Made by a program: the position numbers and the translations under genes. Under the pieces are notes generated by a model. The model was not told where the DNA came from, ran no database searches, and worked only from the letters and a program-made list of their open reading frames with translations. A DNA stretch of 64,000 nt from JALHOP01 sp964484195 (GTDB lineage Bacteria; Myxococcota; XYA12-FULL-58-9; JALHOP01), in the NCBI GenBank assembly GCA_964484195.1, contig CAZAER010000001.1, forward strand, positions 868,001 through 932,000. The letters run 5' to 3'. Below are positions 24,776 through 34,281 of this stretch, piece by piece; within the stretch, counting starts at the first letter, position 1; the number at the start of each line of letters is the position of its first letter.

Positions 24776-26455
24776 ATGCGTATGACACGCGTGCCTGCCG
24801 CAGCGACAAAAACCCAAGCTGACCTCGTTCTGGTGAACGGAACCATTCGTACTATGGATGGGTCCCGGCACCGCGTCCAAGCTTTGGCGATCAAAGACCA
24901 AGTGATCGTGGCACGCGGCAGCAACGCCACCATCGACCGCTATCGCGGACCCGAGACCAAAGTCATCGACCTCGGCGGCCGCACGGTGCTCCCGGGCTTC
25001 ATCGAGTCGCACGGTCATCTCGCGGTGCTCGGCCTTGCCTTGCGCCAGGTTCGCATCGCCGGCTTGAAGAGCGAAGCCGAGGTCGCGGCTGTCGTAAAAC
25101 GAGCGGTCAGCACGATGCCGGGTGGCGAGTGGCTCGTGTCTTTCGGCTGGGACCAAGCCGATTGGGGTCGCAGCGACTTCCCGACCCACCATTCGCTCAG
25201 CGCCGCCGCCCCGAATCACCCCGTCGTCTTGCGCCGCAGTGATGGCCACACCGCGTGGCTCAACGCGACGGCGATGGCGATGGCCGGCATCAACCGCGAC
25301 ACGCCCGATCCCGTTGGCGGCAAGATCTTCCGCGATGCCAACGGCGACCCGACCGGCATCATCACCGACAAGGCTTACGACCTCATCGCCGACAAGATCC
25401 CGCCGCCGACGCCGGCCATCATCCGGACCGCCGTCGAGGCCGCGCTCGATCTCTCGGTCAAGAACGGCATCACCACGGTCACCGACACGCTCTGTGCCAA
25501 GGAAACCTACGAGGTCTTGGGCGACATGGCGCGGACCGGCGCGCTCAAGGCGCGCGTCTATGCCGTTCATGGCGACCTTACGGCGGACATGTTGCCGCGC
25601 CGCGACCGCGTCGTCTGGACGCGTGAAGTCCTCGAGAAGCTGCCGCCGCTGATTGGTGACGGCCGTGGTCATCTGACGGCGCGCACATTGAAGGTGCTCG
25701 CCGACGGCTCGCTCGGTGGCCGCGGCGCTGCCTTGCTCGAGCCCTACTCCGATCAACCCGACACACGCGGCCTGCTCACCATCGACGAGGCGCGGCTACG
25801 CGAGCTCGTCTCGCTGGCTCTGCAGAAGGGCTACCAAGTCGCAACGCACGCCATTGGAGATCGCGCCAACCGCGTCGTGCTCGACGCGTACGAGAAAGCA
25901 TTGCGCGACCATCCGAACGTCGGCGATCCGCGATTGCGGATCGAGCACGCAGCCGTCATCACCCCCGAAGACGTGCGCCGACTCGCGAAGCTGGGAGTGA
26001 TCGCGGGCATGCAACCCAATCATTGCACCGGCGACATTCCGAAGCTCGAGCTGCGGCTCGGCGCTGCGCGCGCGGCCCGTGAAGCCTACGTCTGGCGCGA
26101 CTTGAAGAACGCCGGCGCCCGCATGACGCTCGGCTCCGATGCACCATTCGGTGTGCTCTCCCCCATCGAGAACATCTACGCGGCAACGACGCGCCAAAGC
26201 CCGACCGGCGAGCCCGCGGGGGGCTGGCATCCCGAGCAGCGCCTGAGCATCGACGAGGCCGTCGCGGGCTACACCAGCGACGCCGCCGTAGCCTCCTTCG
26301 AAGAGCACGTGAAAGGCTCCCTCGAGGTCGGCAAGCTCGCGGACCTCGTGGTGCTCTCGGACGACATCTTCGAAACCGCGCCAGCCGAGCTGCGCAAAAC
26401 CAAAGTCGACCTCACCATCGTCGGCGGTCGCTTGGTGTACGAGCGCCGCGACTAG
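24776..26455 (+). CDS. amidohydrolase of the YtcJ / Amidohydro_3 type
   Basis: 559 residues; start at 24776 or the ATG two codons later. Composite metallo-dependent hydrolase: N-terminal and C-terminal beta-sandwich halves (LVLVNGTIRTMDG; GKLADLVVLSDD...VDLTIVGGRLVYE) around a TIM barrel. Metal and catalytic motifs visible are ESHGHL (first His pair), ATHAIGDRAN, RIEHAAVI and GSDAPFG (late Asp). Family members hydrolyse amides, N-formyl or exocyclic groups; the substrate here cannot be told. There is no signal peptide, so it is cytoplasmic. It converges with the M23 peptidase gene with one base between the stops. Confidence 0.88.
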   Translation: MRMTRVPAAATKTQADLVLVNGTIRTMDGSRHRVQALAIKDQVIVARGSNATIDRYRGPETKVIDLGGRTVLPGFIESHGHLAVLGLALRQVRIAGLKSEAEVAAVVKRAVSTMPGGEWLVSFGWDQADWGRSDFPTHHSLSAAAPNHPVVLRRSDGHTAWLNATAMAMAGINRDTPDPVGGKIFRDANGDPTGIITDKAYDLIADKIPPPTPAIIRTAVEAALDLSVKNGITTVTDTLCAKETYEVLGDMARTGALKARVYAVHGDLTADMLPRRDRVVWTREVLEKLPPLIGDGRGHLTARTLKVLADGSLGGRGAALLEPYSDQPDTRGLLTIDEARLRELVSLALQKGYQVATHAIGDRANRVVLDAYEKALRDHPNVGDPRLRIEHAAVITPEDVRRLAKLGVIAGMQPNHCTGDIPKLELRLGAARAAREAYVWRDLKNAGARMTLGSDAPFGVLSPIENIYAATTRQSPTGEPAGGWHPEQRLSIDEAVAGYTSDAAVASFEEHVKGSLEVGKLADLVVLSDDIFETAPAELRKTKVDLTIVGGRLVYERRD

Positions 26456-26456
26456 A

Positions 26457-27512
26457 CTACCAACCGCCGTGCAGCTGCCAGCGCTTGTCGCCCTCGAACG
26501 TGTAGTTGAGGGAGCCGATGCCTCCACTGCTCAGGTCGTTGCGGCCTGCTGCCGCGGCGCTGCCCGCGAGCATCGCTTGCACGCCCGGTAGATCGGTGCC
26601 GACCGGATCGACGGGCTCACCGTCGCGGCGCAGCTCGTAGTGCAAGTGCGGTCCGGTCGAGTGGCCGGTGTCGCCCGAGAGCCCGATGATCGTCTTGCCA
26701 CCGCTCACGTGTTGACCCGCCTTCACCATGATGCGGTTCAGGTGGGCGTAGCGCGTCTCGTAGCGCCCGTGATTGATGACGATGAAGTTGCCGTAGCCGA
26801 AGAGATCGTGGTCGGCGCGCTCGACGACGCCGTCGTGCGCTGCGGCGATGGGAGTGTTCGCGTCCATCGGGATGTCGATGCCCTTGTGCCGGCGGCCGCT
26901 GCGCCAGCCGAAAACACTCGAGAGTCGCGCATGGCGGTTGGGCACACTTCCGACCGTGCTCTTCGGGCTGGGAAGCTCGGAGGTCGTGACTCCGTACGCG
27001 AGCGGCGCGGTGGCCGCGTCGTTTTGCTTCGACGCCGGCGCGACGGGCGGAACGGAGGTTGGCGCCGCCGGCTTGAACGGCGGCACGCGCTTGCGCCCGT
27101 TCGCCGAAATTTGCTGCGACCAACCACTACCGGTGCGCAGCCCGTCCTGCGACGCTGGCGTGTCGGGCGTGGTGATGACCGTCGGCTCCGCCTGTTTTTC
27201 GAGATTCTCGGCACGCCGCGCCCAGGTCGCGTGCCGCGGGATGACGCAGCCCATCGGCAGGATGATCGGCTCGTTGATGATCATACGATGGCCGGTTTGC
27301 GCCTCGTTGTACGCGAAGAGCTCGGCGTTGACCTCACGCAACGCCGCTTCGCTGACGCTGTAAAACGCCGCGAGGCGCGGCAGGCGGTCGCTCGGTTGAA
27401 CCAGATGCACGTAACCCGATGGCTGCACCGGCGCTCGTGACTCCGAAGCGGACGCGTGCCGGTCACCTGCGGTGATCGGCGCGATCAGCAATGCGAGAAT
27501 CACGTACTTCAT
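26457..27512 (-). CDS. M23-family metallopeptidase with LysM-like N terminus
   Basis: 351 residues with a signal peptide (MKYVILALLIAPITAG). An N-terminal module (about 35-95; YVHLVQPSDRLPRLAAFY...) resembles LysM and would bind peptidoglycan. After a Pro/Ser linker the C-terminal domain is a lysostaphin-type M23 peptidase: HKGIDIPM supplies His and Asp of the Zn site, and GPHLHYELRRDG the HxH. It probably cleaves peptidoglycan cross-links in the periplasm during growth or division. The start overlaps the lpxK stop by 4 bases, so both belong to one envelope operon. Confidence 0.9.
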   Translation of the reverse strand: MKYVILALLIAPITAGDRHASASESRAPVQPSGYVHLVQPSDRLPRLAAFYSVSEAALREVNAELFAYNEAQTGHRMIINEPIILPMGCVIPRHATWARRAENLEKQAEPTVITTPDTPASQDGLRTGSGWSQQISANGRKRVPPFKPAAPTSVPPVAPASKQNDAATAPLAYGVTTSELPSPKSTVGSVPNRHARLSSVFGWRSGRRHKGIDIPMDANTPIAAAHDGVVERADHDLFGYGNFIVINHGRYETRYAHLNRIMVKAGQHVSGGKTIIGLSGDTGHSTGPHLHYELRRDGEPVDPVGTDLPGVQAMLAGSAAAAGRNDLSSGGIGSLNYTFEGDKRWQLHGGW

Positions 27513-28528
27513 GCCCGCTTCTCACGCGCATCACGCATGCGCTCGCGCAGCTCCGTCTCGCCGCGCGTCACTTCGAGCCCTACACGCGCCACCCAGACCG
27601 GAACGTCGAGCCCGAGTCCCTCGAGCTTCACGGCATCCTTGGCGGTCACCACCAAGGCCTGCGCCTGCTTGTCGGCGACGCGCCGGGCCAATTCCCCCAT
27701 GTCCTTGGGAGTGTAGCGAACGTGATCGGGAAAGCCCACTAGGTCGACCACGTCCATGTCGGATCGTTCGAGAGTGTCCGCAAAGGCCAATGGACGGGCG
27801 ATTCCGCACGCCGCGACGACCGGCTTGCCCGCGAAGTCGACTGGGGTGCCCTCACGCGTCGTCACGGTCAGAGGCCCATCCTGGCTAAGCACCAAGAGCG
27901 CCTCATCGGCGAGCCGCGCCAGGAGCTCATCGTCGCGGCCACCGGTTCGGCTGTGCGCCCAGACGACCTGGGCACGCTCGAGGCCCGCGGCCGACTCGCG
28001 CAGCGTGCCTGCCGGCAAGAGATAGCCGTTGCCGAGGGGCGCCTCACCACGCAGCACGACGATGTCGAGGTCGCGCTTCAAGGCGCGATGGCTGAAGCCG
28101 TCGTCGAGGACGACCACGTCGCAGCCGCGCTCACGCAACGCCACGGCGCCAGGATGGCGGCGCTCCGAGGCCGCAACCAGCACGCCGCGTTCGCGCGCCA
28201 GCATCGCGGGCTCGTCGCCGACACGCGCCGGGTCCGCGATAGCGCCCTCTTCGACCACCAAGCCGCGGGTCGCCCGCCCATAGCCGCGGGTGAGCAGACC
28301 CGGGTGCATCCCGAGCTCGCGGCAAGCATCGAGGACCCAACCAGCGACCGGCGTCTTGCCGCTGCCACCGGCTTCGAGACCGCCGACCGAGATGGTGAGC
28401 ACACCCGCGTCTTGCGCCGCGAGCACTCCGCTATCGTAGGCAAAGCGCCGGGTGTGCGCCGCCAAGGCGAATGCCCAAGACAGCGGCGCGGCCACGGCCC
28501 CCCAGGGCCTCTCTGCGTGGGGAGCCAT
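27509..28528 (-). CDS. lpxK: tetraacyldisaccharide 4'-kinase
   Basis: 339 residues. LpxK phosphorylates the 4' position of the lipid A disaccharide at the inner membrane, the sixth step of the Raetz pathway. Seen: N-terminal hydrophobic segment, P-loop GGLEAGGSGKTP (about 49-60; the family usually has GGTGKTP), TRGYGR, and DDGFSHRAL where the family has DDxxQHR. C-terminal ALVVTAKDAVKLEG is typical. Together with lptD in the same window it shows that the organism makes LPS. Confidence 0.93.
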   Translation of the reverse strand: MAPHAERPWGAVAAPLSWAFALAAHTRRFAYDSGVLAAQDAGVLTISVGGLEAGGSGKTPVAGWVLDACRELGMHPGLLTRGYGRATRGLVVEEGAIADPARVGDEPAMLARERGVLVAASERRHPGAVALRERGCDVVVLDDGFSHRALKRDLDIVVLRGEAPLGNGYLLPAGTLRESAAGLERAQVVWAHSRTGGRDDELLARLADEALLVLSQDGPLTVTTREGTPVDFAGKPVVAACGIARPLAFADTLERSDMDVVDLVGFPDHVRYTPKDMGELARRVADKQAQALVVTAKDAVKLEGLGLDVPVWVARVGLEVTRGETELRERMRDAREKRA

Positions 28529-28530
28529 CG

Positions 28531-29001
28531 CTAGCCGCGCATGCCCACGGCCTTGAGGAGCTCCTTGGCCTCGTCGATCCGCTTATGTGCGCTCGAGCGG
28601 AGTGCCTGGTCTCCACCGGAGATCGCGTCGATCATTTGCTGCAACCCTTCGGCCAAGGTGTCGAGCGCCCGGCTCATGGCGCGGATCGACTTGCCCTGCG
28701 GCGAGGCCGTGCCGATGCGCTTGCCTTCTTTGTAGAGGCGCTCGCTGATCGGCTGCACCGTCGCCAAGAGGAGCTCGGCCACTCCGGCCTCGATGCCGAG
28801 CAAGCGGCCGACGAGCTCTGCCTGCGCCTGGGATTTGTCGGGTGCCTCGCCCCAACGGGAGATGGTGTCGACGAGGGTCTGCCGCAGCCGCTGAGCCTGC
28901 GGTGACTTGTCGGCCTGGAGATCGCGGAGCAGCTGCATGAACTGCTCGGTCTGCGCCCGCACCTCGGCGGCGCTGGGCTGCGGCTGAACGTGCTCCGTCA
29001 C
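28531..29001 (-). CDS. hypothetical helical protein, 156 aa
   Basis: GTG start; TATAGA lies 8 nt upstream on the minus strand (29015-29010), so it may have its own nearly leaderless transcript. The protein is predicted almost entirely alpha-helical with heptad-like spacing (LRDLQADKSPQAQRL; AELVGRLLGIEAG; LDTLAEGLQQMIDAI), soluble, no signal peptide. It might form a helical bundle. It stands two bases before lpxK. Family not recognised. Confidence 0.65.
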   Translation of the reverse strand: MTEHVQPQPSAAEVRAQTEQFMQLLRDLQADKSPQAQRLRQTLVDTISRWGEAPDKSQAQAELVGRLLGIEAGVAELLLATVQPISERLYKEGKRIGTASPQGKSIRAMSRALDTLAEGLQQMIDAISGGDQALRSSAHKRIDEAKELLKAVGMRG

Positions 29002-29010
29002 GCCGTCATT

Positions 29011-29751
29011 CTATACGGCGGCTGGCGCGAAAGGCACGACTTGCTGAGGTGGCGCGCTCCGCGGCACGCCATCGATACCGGGCTGCGTCTGCAGCGCTCC
29101 ATTCGCGTAGGGATCGACATAAGGCTGCGCCGCCGGCGACAAGACGCCTGCGAACGCGCGCCGGGCGCCGTCGAGGGTGTCGCGCACGACGCCACGCCGG
29201 TTCGGCCCGAGGTTCCAGCTCTCCGGCGCACGGTAGTTGATGCCACCCATGAGCTGGACGCCTTGGCGGGTGTCGCTCTGCGCGTCGAACCAGTAGTTGA
29301 GGCCCGCGTTGGCGATCGCACCACCCAAGGGAAAGATGATGCCCAAGAGGTCGCCGGATAGTCGTGTCAGCTCTTTTGACCAATCTATCTGCTCGCGATC
29401 CTTGCCGCTGAAAACGTCGAGGGCCAGTCGGATGATTCGGAGGGCGGCGGAAGCCGCATTGACGATGGCACCGATGGGCCCGAAGGCGCGCAGGATGAAC
29501 TCGAACACCTCGAGGGCCTTCTGCCAGAAGCTGGGCTTGGTCGCTTCGTCGTCACCTGAAACCGCGCGTTGACGCAGCCCGTCAATGCCGGCTTGCGCGG
29601 CGTCCAGGTGCTCGCGCGGGACCGCCAGGGAGGGCAGGTTCGTGGGCGCGGCTGGGGCTGCGGTGGGGGCTACGTAGCCCGGCTCACCCTCGATGGGAGC
29701 CCGTTGATACGAGGGACCGGTAACCGCTCCAGGTGTCGCTGTGACTGACAT
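29011..29751 (-). CDS. hypothetical protein with a hydrophobic central region, 246 aa
   Basis: I take the ATG at 29751; a TTG four codons upstream is possible. Pro/Ala-rich N terminus without signal peptide, then a central region (about 75-150) with hydrophobic helices (ALEVFEFILRAFGPIGAIVNAA; LLGIIFPLGGAIANAGLNY) that could enter a membrane, and a Pro/Gln-rich tail. No known domain. Pore-forming or effector-like proteins can look like this, but nothing here proves it. Confidence 0.6.
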   Translation of the reverse strand: MSVTATPGAVTGPSYQRAPIEGEPGYVAPTAAPAAPTNLPSLAVPREHLDAAQAGIDGLRQRAVSGDDEATKPSFWQKALEVFEFILRAFGPIGAIVNAASAALRIIRLALDVFSGKDREQIDWSKELTRLSGDLLGIIFPLGGAIANAGLNYWFDAQSDTRQGVQLMGGINYRAPESWNLGPNRRGVVRDTLDGARRAFAGVLSPAAQPYVDPYANGALQTQPGIDGVPRSAPPQQVVPFAPAAV

Positions 29752-29804
29752 CTCGTGCCGCAACCCCTTGCCCTGGCTAAAGGCAGAACCCAGCCATTCT
29801 CTTC

Positions 29805-29820
29805 ATTTATCGCGGTAAAT
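29805..29820. promoter_or_regulatory. near-palindrome between the divergent hypothetical gene and cheW
   Basis: ATTTATCGCGGTAAAT: arms ATTTA/TAAAT around CGCG with a single mismatched pair. It is the most AT-rich element in a GC-rich intergenic region and a plausible operator for one or both divergent genes. Confidence 0.35.
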
Positions 29821-29911
29821 CGGCGGTCGATGCGCCTTCGGGCCTGTCACCACGTCATGGCGGGCGGTCAAAAAGTGCATGCCCGGCCGTGACCTGTGGT
29901 ACCGCCAAGAC

Positions 29912-30457
29912 ATGGACCCGACGGGCCCGTCAGGCGACGAAGAGGCGAAAAGCTCGGCCATGGGCCTGAATGAGGCCTTGGCGGTAAAACGCGCCCTTGG
30001 CGACCAGGCCATTGCGGAAGACGTCGAGCCAGAAGCCGAGTACCTCTGCGTTCGGCTGCGCGATCGGCGGTATGCGATCCCCATCGGTCAGGTGGCCGAA
30101 GTGCTCTCGCCGACGACGGTGACGCGGGTGCCGCACATGCCGAGTCACGTGCGCGGCGTGTTCAATCGCCACGGCAAGATCACCGCCGTGCTCGACCTTG
30201 CCGCGTTCTCCGCGGTCGAGAGCGAAGAGTCGCCAAAGCGCCTCGTCGTGCTGCAGCACGAGCAGCTCGAAGCAGCGGTGCCGGTGAGCGAGGTCGTCGG
30301 GTTGGTTCAGGTCCGACTGTCGAAGATCGAGCCCCCGCTCGCGCATGTTTCCGGAGAGCTCGGCTTCGTCACCGGTCAGATCGACGGCGACGAAGGCATC
30401 CTGTCGGTGCTCGACGCCCGCATTCTTCTCGAGAACAGCCGCGTTCGCCGGAGATGA
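29912..30457 (+). CDS. cheW: CheW-like coupling protein (first copy)
   Basis: 181 residues from the ATG at 29912; ATG codons at 29879 and 29960 are alternatives. The CheW domain (about 40-178) begins EYLCVRLRDRRYAIPIGQVAEVL and includes the strand GVFNRHGKITAVLDLAAF, where the family has the conserved RG-x-V-x-P-V/I-L-D-L. CheW bridges chemoreceptors and CheA. First gene of a tightly packed chemosensory operon: cheW, cheW-like, cheA, cheB, cheR. Confidence 0.9.
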   Translation: MDPTGPSGDEEAKSSAMGLNEALAVKRALGDQAIAEDVEPEAEYLCVRLRDRRYAIPIGQVAEVLSPTTVTRVPHMPSHVRGVFNRHGKITAVLDLAAFSAVESEESPKRLVVLQHEQLEAAVPVSEVVGLVQVRLSKIEPPLAHVSGELGFVTGQIDGDEGILSVLDARILLENSRVRRR

Positions 30458-30461
30458 CCTC

Positions 30462-30854
30462 TTGCGCGATACCACCGTCGGAATCCTGTTGATGCGCTGC
30501 GGGACCTGGGCCGTCGGCGTCGACGCGCTTTCGGTCCGCGCCATACGGCCTCCGAGCGATTCGGATCGCCCCATCGACCTCGGAGAGCTCCTCGCCGTCG
30601 ACGAAACCCAGCCCGAGCACGACAGCGACAAGCGTCGGATCGTCGAGCTCGGCTTCGATCGCTCGGTGACCTTCGGGATCGACGGCGCTTTGGGCACACG
30701 TTCGCTCGGCCTCGCCGACGTCAAACCACTTTCGCCCGTGCTCGAGAACCACGGCGCTCCGCCATGGTGGATCGGCACCACCGAGATCGACGGCGAGCTC
30801 GTGCTGCTCCTCGACCTGTCCGTTTTGGCGTCCACGAGGAAGGCGGCTCCATGA
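30462..30854 (+). CDS. second CheW-like protein
   Basis: 130 residues from a TTG at 30462 with GGAG 8 nt upstream; an ATG ten codons later would remove the first strand. CheW-like fold: TVGILLMRCGTWAVGVDALSVRAI at the start, DIDGELVLLLDLSVL-type strand at the end. It is short and lacks some CheW surface motifs, so it may be a partner that tunes CheA coupling. The stop overlaps the cheA start (ATGA). Confidence 0.75.
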   Translation: MRDTTVGILLMRCGTWAVGVDALSVRAIRPPSDSDRPIDLGELLAVDETQPEHDSDKRRIVELGFDRSVTFGIDGALGTRSLGLADVKPLSPVLENHGAPPWWIGTTEIDGELVLLLDLSVLASTRKAAP

Positions 30855-33118
30855 GTGGCATGACCGCCCTCATCGGCCGTTTTCTCGCGACCGCCAGCGA
30901 GCGGCTCACCCAGATGGGGGAGGTTCTGTCGAGCCTACGTAGTGCCGGTGACGTCAACGACGTCGTGAAGCGCTTCGGCCGCGATCTGCACACGCTGAAG
31001 GGCGAAGCACGCCTGCTCGGGCTGCCGGAAATCGAACGGATCGCGCACGCCAGCGAAGACATGCTCTTCAGCCACCATCGCGCCCAGCAGATCACCGAAT
31101 TCACCGAGCAGCTGCTCTACGAGGCCATCGATACCATCTTCACCTGCGTGCAGGCGCGCGGTGAAGGAACCCCCGTCGGCGAGACCGAGATCGACGCGGT
31201 CGTAAAGCGCCTGCGCGACAACGTCTTACCGGACACCGGCCCCACCCAGCCGGATCGGCGCACTCCGGTCGCGCACGACGACGGTCTCGACCTCGGCGAC
31301 GACGACATCGTCCTCGCCAAGCCGGTCGAGTCTCCGGCCACCAAAGACACCCGACTCGAATCCAAGGGCTCGGATCCCAAGACCGCCGAAGCGGACGACA
31401 ACGACAGGCGTCACGGCGGCGGCCGCACCATGCACGTCGCCACCGCGCTCCTCGACAACATGACCGACCAGGTCAGCAACTTGTCGGGCTCGCTGGTGCG
31501 CAATCGGCAGTACCTCGCGCGTCTCACCGCCATGGTGGACGACCTCCGCGACCTCATGCGCACGACCGGTGAAGGAGGCGAAGTCCAAGACGCGGTCGAG
31601 CGCGCCGCGGCCCTGGAAAAGCTCGCCGCCCTACCCGCCCGCGTCACCACCGAGCTGCGCGAGCTCCGCGAGCATCACTTCCGCCTCGACCTGTCATTCT
31701 CCGAGCTCGCCGAGCACATGCGCGAGGCGCGTCTGCAACCCCTGCGCAGCGTCTTCGCGGGCTATCCCTCGTTCGTGCGCAACGTCGCCCGCCAGGAGGG
31801 CAAGCGCATTCGCGTCGAGACGAGCGGCGAGGAGCTCGGTATCGATCAGCGGGTCCTCGACGAGATCGGCGAGCCCTGCCTCCATCTCCTGCGCAACTCG
31901 GTGGTGCACGGCATCGAGACGCCCGAGGAGCGCCGCCGAGCCGGCAAGCGCGAAGAGGGCCTAGTGAGCATCCATGCGCGCCAGGACGGCGAGCTCGTGC
32001 GCATCGAGTTCTCGGACGATGGTCGCGGCATCGACATCGAGCGGGTGCGACGCCGAGCCATGGCGATGGGCACCATCGACGAGGAACAAGCCGGCCGTCT
32101 GAACCCAGAAGAGCTCGCCCGCCTCGTGTTCACCAGTGGCCTGTCGACGGCGGCGGCGACCACCGAGCTCGCAGGTCGCGGCGTCGGTCTCGACGTCGTG
32201 AGCGCCGTCATCGATCGCATGGGCGGCACCGTCACCCTCGAGACCATTCAAGGCGTCGGCACGAAGTTCGTCCTGCAGGTGCCGGTGTCGCTATCGCTGA
32301 CACGCGCGCTCTTCCTCGAGACCGCCGATCAAACGTTCGCGGTGCCCAACGCCGCTGTCGTCGAAGTCTACCGCCTGCCGGTGCGAGATATCCGCACCAT
32401 CGAGGGCCGCGAGACCACGAGCTTCCGCGGCAAGCTCTTGCCTTTGGTGCGCTTGCGCGAAGCTCTCGGCCTCACGGGCATCAAAGACATCTTCGTGAAC
32501 AAGGTCGGCGTCGTGGTCTTGCGATCGGGCGACGACATGGCCGGCTTCGTGGTCGACAACCTGATCGGCGAGCGTGAAATCGTCGCGCGGCCTTTCGGCC
32601 AATACGTCGGCCGCGCTTACATGGCGAGCGGCGTGACGCTGATGGAGAACGGCGACGTCGTGCTCATCCTGCATCCGCCGGACCTGCTGCGCTCGCTCCA
32701 CGAGACCAAACGCACACGCGGGGGCGGCGGCGAAGCGCGCGCCGATGGCAGCGAGCGGCGTATCTTGTACGCCGAAGATTCCATGATCACCCGCGAGTAC
32801 GCTGCCGGCGTGCTGCGCTCCCGCGGCTTCCACGTCGTCGAGGCGTCGGACGGCGTCGAAGCGTTCGAGCGCCTGCAGGTCGACCGTTTCGACCTCTTGC
32901 TGACCGACCTGCAGATGCCACGCATGGACGGGTTCAAGCTCTGCGCGCAGGTGCGCAAAGATCCGCGCTTCAAGAATCTCCCCATCGTGGTCATGTCCAC
33001 CCTCGACACCCCGGAGACCAAACGCATGGCTCTCGACGCGGGCGCCGATGCGTATCTCGTGAAATCGAGCTTCGCAGCTGACACACTGATCTCGACCATC
33101 GGTCACGTCATTCGATGA
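30851..33118 (+). CDS. cheA: CheA histidine kinase with C-terminal receiver domain
   Basis: 755 residues from the ATG at 30851 (ATGA overlap). HPt domain with phospho-His47 in RDLHTLKGEARLL; a variable acidic linker (about 125-190) with no clear CheY-binding P2 domain; dimerisation helices (about 195-300); HATPase with N box LLRNSVVHGIE, G1 SDDGRGID and G2 ELAGRGVGLD; CheW-like regulatory domain (about 480-620); receiver domain (about 635-752) with the phospho-acceptor Asp in LLLTDLQMPRMDG and the late Lys in AYLVKSS. The fused receiver may act as a phosphate sink or direct output, as in FrzE-type kinases of myxobacteria. Confidence 0.95.
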   Translation: MSGMTALIGRFLATASERLTQMGEVLSSLRSAGDVNDVVKRFGRDLHTLKGEARLLGLPEIERIAHASEDMLFSHHRAQQITEFTEQLLYEAIDTIFTCVQARGEGTPVGETEIDAVVKRLRDNVLPDTGPTQPDRRTPVAHDDGLDLGDDDIVLAKPVESPATKDTRLESKGSDPKTAEADDNDRRHGGGRTMHVATALLDNMTDQVSNLSGSLVRNRQYLARLTAMVDDLRDLMRTTGEGGEVQDAVERAAALEKLAALPARVTTELRELREHHFRLDLSFSELAEHMREARLQPLRSVFAGYPSFVRNVARQEGKRIRVETSGEELGIDQRVLDEIGEPCLHLLRNSVVHGIETPEERRRAGKREEGLVSIHARQDGELVRIEFSDDGRGIDIERVRRRAMAMGTIDEEQAGRLNPEELARLVFTSGLSTAAATTELAGRGVGLDVVSAVIDRMGGTVTLETIQGVGTKFVLQVPVSLSLTRALFLETADQTFAVPNAAVVEVYRLPVRDIRTIEGRETTSFRGKLLPLVRLREALGLTGIKDIFVNKVGVVVLRSGDDMAGFVVDNLIGEREIVARPFGQYVGRAYMASGVTLMENGDVVLILHPPDLLRSLHETKRTRGGGGEARADGSERRILYAEDSMITREYAAGVLRSRGFHVVEASDGVEAFERLQVDRFDLLLTDLQMPRMDGFKLCAQVRKDPRFKNLPIVVMSTLDTPETKRMALDAGADAYLVKSSFAADTLISTIGHVIR

Positions 33119-34281
33119 GCGCGTCCCCGAGCAGCCATAACGACAAGCCCATTCGCCTCGTGGTGATCGAGGACTCGCCCATCCAGCGCGAGGCCCTCGT
33201 GGAGCTCTTCCAGGAAGACCCGAACCTGCAGGTCGTCGCCGCCGTGGGCACCGGCAAAGAAGGGGTCGAGCGCGTCAAAGCGCTCAAGCCTGACCTCGTC
33301 ACCTGCGACATCGGGCTACCCGACATCGACGGCTTCGACGTGGTGCAGGCAATCATGACCGAGCAGCCGACGCCGATCATCATGCTCACCGCAACGCTGC
33401 GGCCGAAGTGGCGCAAGGACGCGTTCCACGCGCTGACCCTCGGCGCCATGGACGTCATCGAGAAACCGGACCTTGCCGATCTCAACGACAAGGAATGGCG
33501 CAAGCGCATCCAGCGGCAGCTTCGCTTCATCGCGCGCTCGCCGGTGATTCCCCACGTGCTCGAGCGCATCAAGCAGCGCACCGACCGGCTGCGTGCCCAA
33601 GCTTTGGAGCGCAACGAGCGCACTCCCACCCCAACCGCGGCTCGCCCTGCCTCGCGTCCGCTACAGCCGACAGCACCTTCCGGTCCGGCCCCGAACATCG
33701 AGCTCCTCGTGGTGGTCGCCTCTGCGGGTGGTCCCAAGGCCGTGCGCACGCTCCTCGAAGGGCTGGCGCCCGCCTTCCCCCTGCAGGTGCCGGTGCTCAT
33801 CGCGCTGCACTTGGGCCGTCACATGGGCTCGTCCTTCGCGAGCTTCCTCGGTCAGGTGTTGCGCGCCCCGGTCGTCGAGCTCATCGACCAGAGCAGCTTC
33901 GAGCCCGGCAACGTCTACGTGGCACCAGGGCGCAAGCACGTCGAAGTCGTGAGCAAGGGTCGCGTCCGCATCTTCGATCAGCTCCCCGACGCAACCTACA
34001 GCCCGTCGCTCGACTACTTTCTCTGGTCGGTGGCCCGCGTGTACGGGCGGAGCGCGGTCGGCTGCATCTTGACCGGCATGGGCGCCGACGGAGCCGACGG
34101 CTTGCTCGCGATGCGCCGCAGCGGCGCGCTCACCCTCGGCCAAGACGAATCGTCGAGCTTGGTCTACGGCATGCCGCGCGTCGCCTTCGAGCTTGGTGCG
34201 GTGGGCATTCAACAGGCTCCGCACGAGATGCCGGCCACCATCTGCGAGTGGCTCGGTGTCCGTGGCAAGGTGCGGGCGTGA
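33115..34281 (+). CDS. cheB: CheB protein-glutamate methylesterase
   Basis: 388 residues. Receiver domain 13-130 with phospho-Asp65 (LVTCDIGLPDIDG) and an ASP/Ala-rich linker. The C-terminal methylesterase (about 190-382) has the catalytic Ser in VASAGGPKA (family: AST/SGGP), His in ALHLGRHMGSSFASFL and Asp in GMGADGADGL. CheB removes methyl groups from receptor glutamates when phosphorylated by CheA. It overlaps cheA and cheR by 4 bases each. The SAGGP spelling, with Ala where Thr/Ser is usual, is a small deviation. Confidence 0.94.
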   Translation: MSASPSSHNDKPIRLVVIEDSPIQREALVELFQEDPNLQVVAAVGTGKEGVERVKALKPDLVTCDIGLPDIDGFDVVQAIMTEQPTPIIMLTATLRPKWRKDAFHALTLGAMDVIEKPDLADLNDKEWRKRIQRQLRFIARSPVIPHVLERIKQRTDRLRAQALERNERTPTPTAARPASRPLQPTAPSGPAPNIELLVVVASAGGPKAVRTLLEGLAPAFPLQVPVLIALHLGRHMGSSFASFLGQVLRAPVVELIDQSSFEPGNVYVAPGRKHVEVVSKGRVRIFDQLPDATYSPSLDYFLWSVARVYGRSAVGCILTGMGADGADGLLAMRRSGALTLGQDESSSLVYGMPRVAFELGAVGIQQAPHEMPATICEWLGVRGKVRA

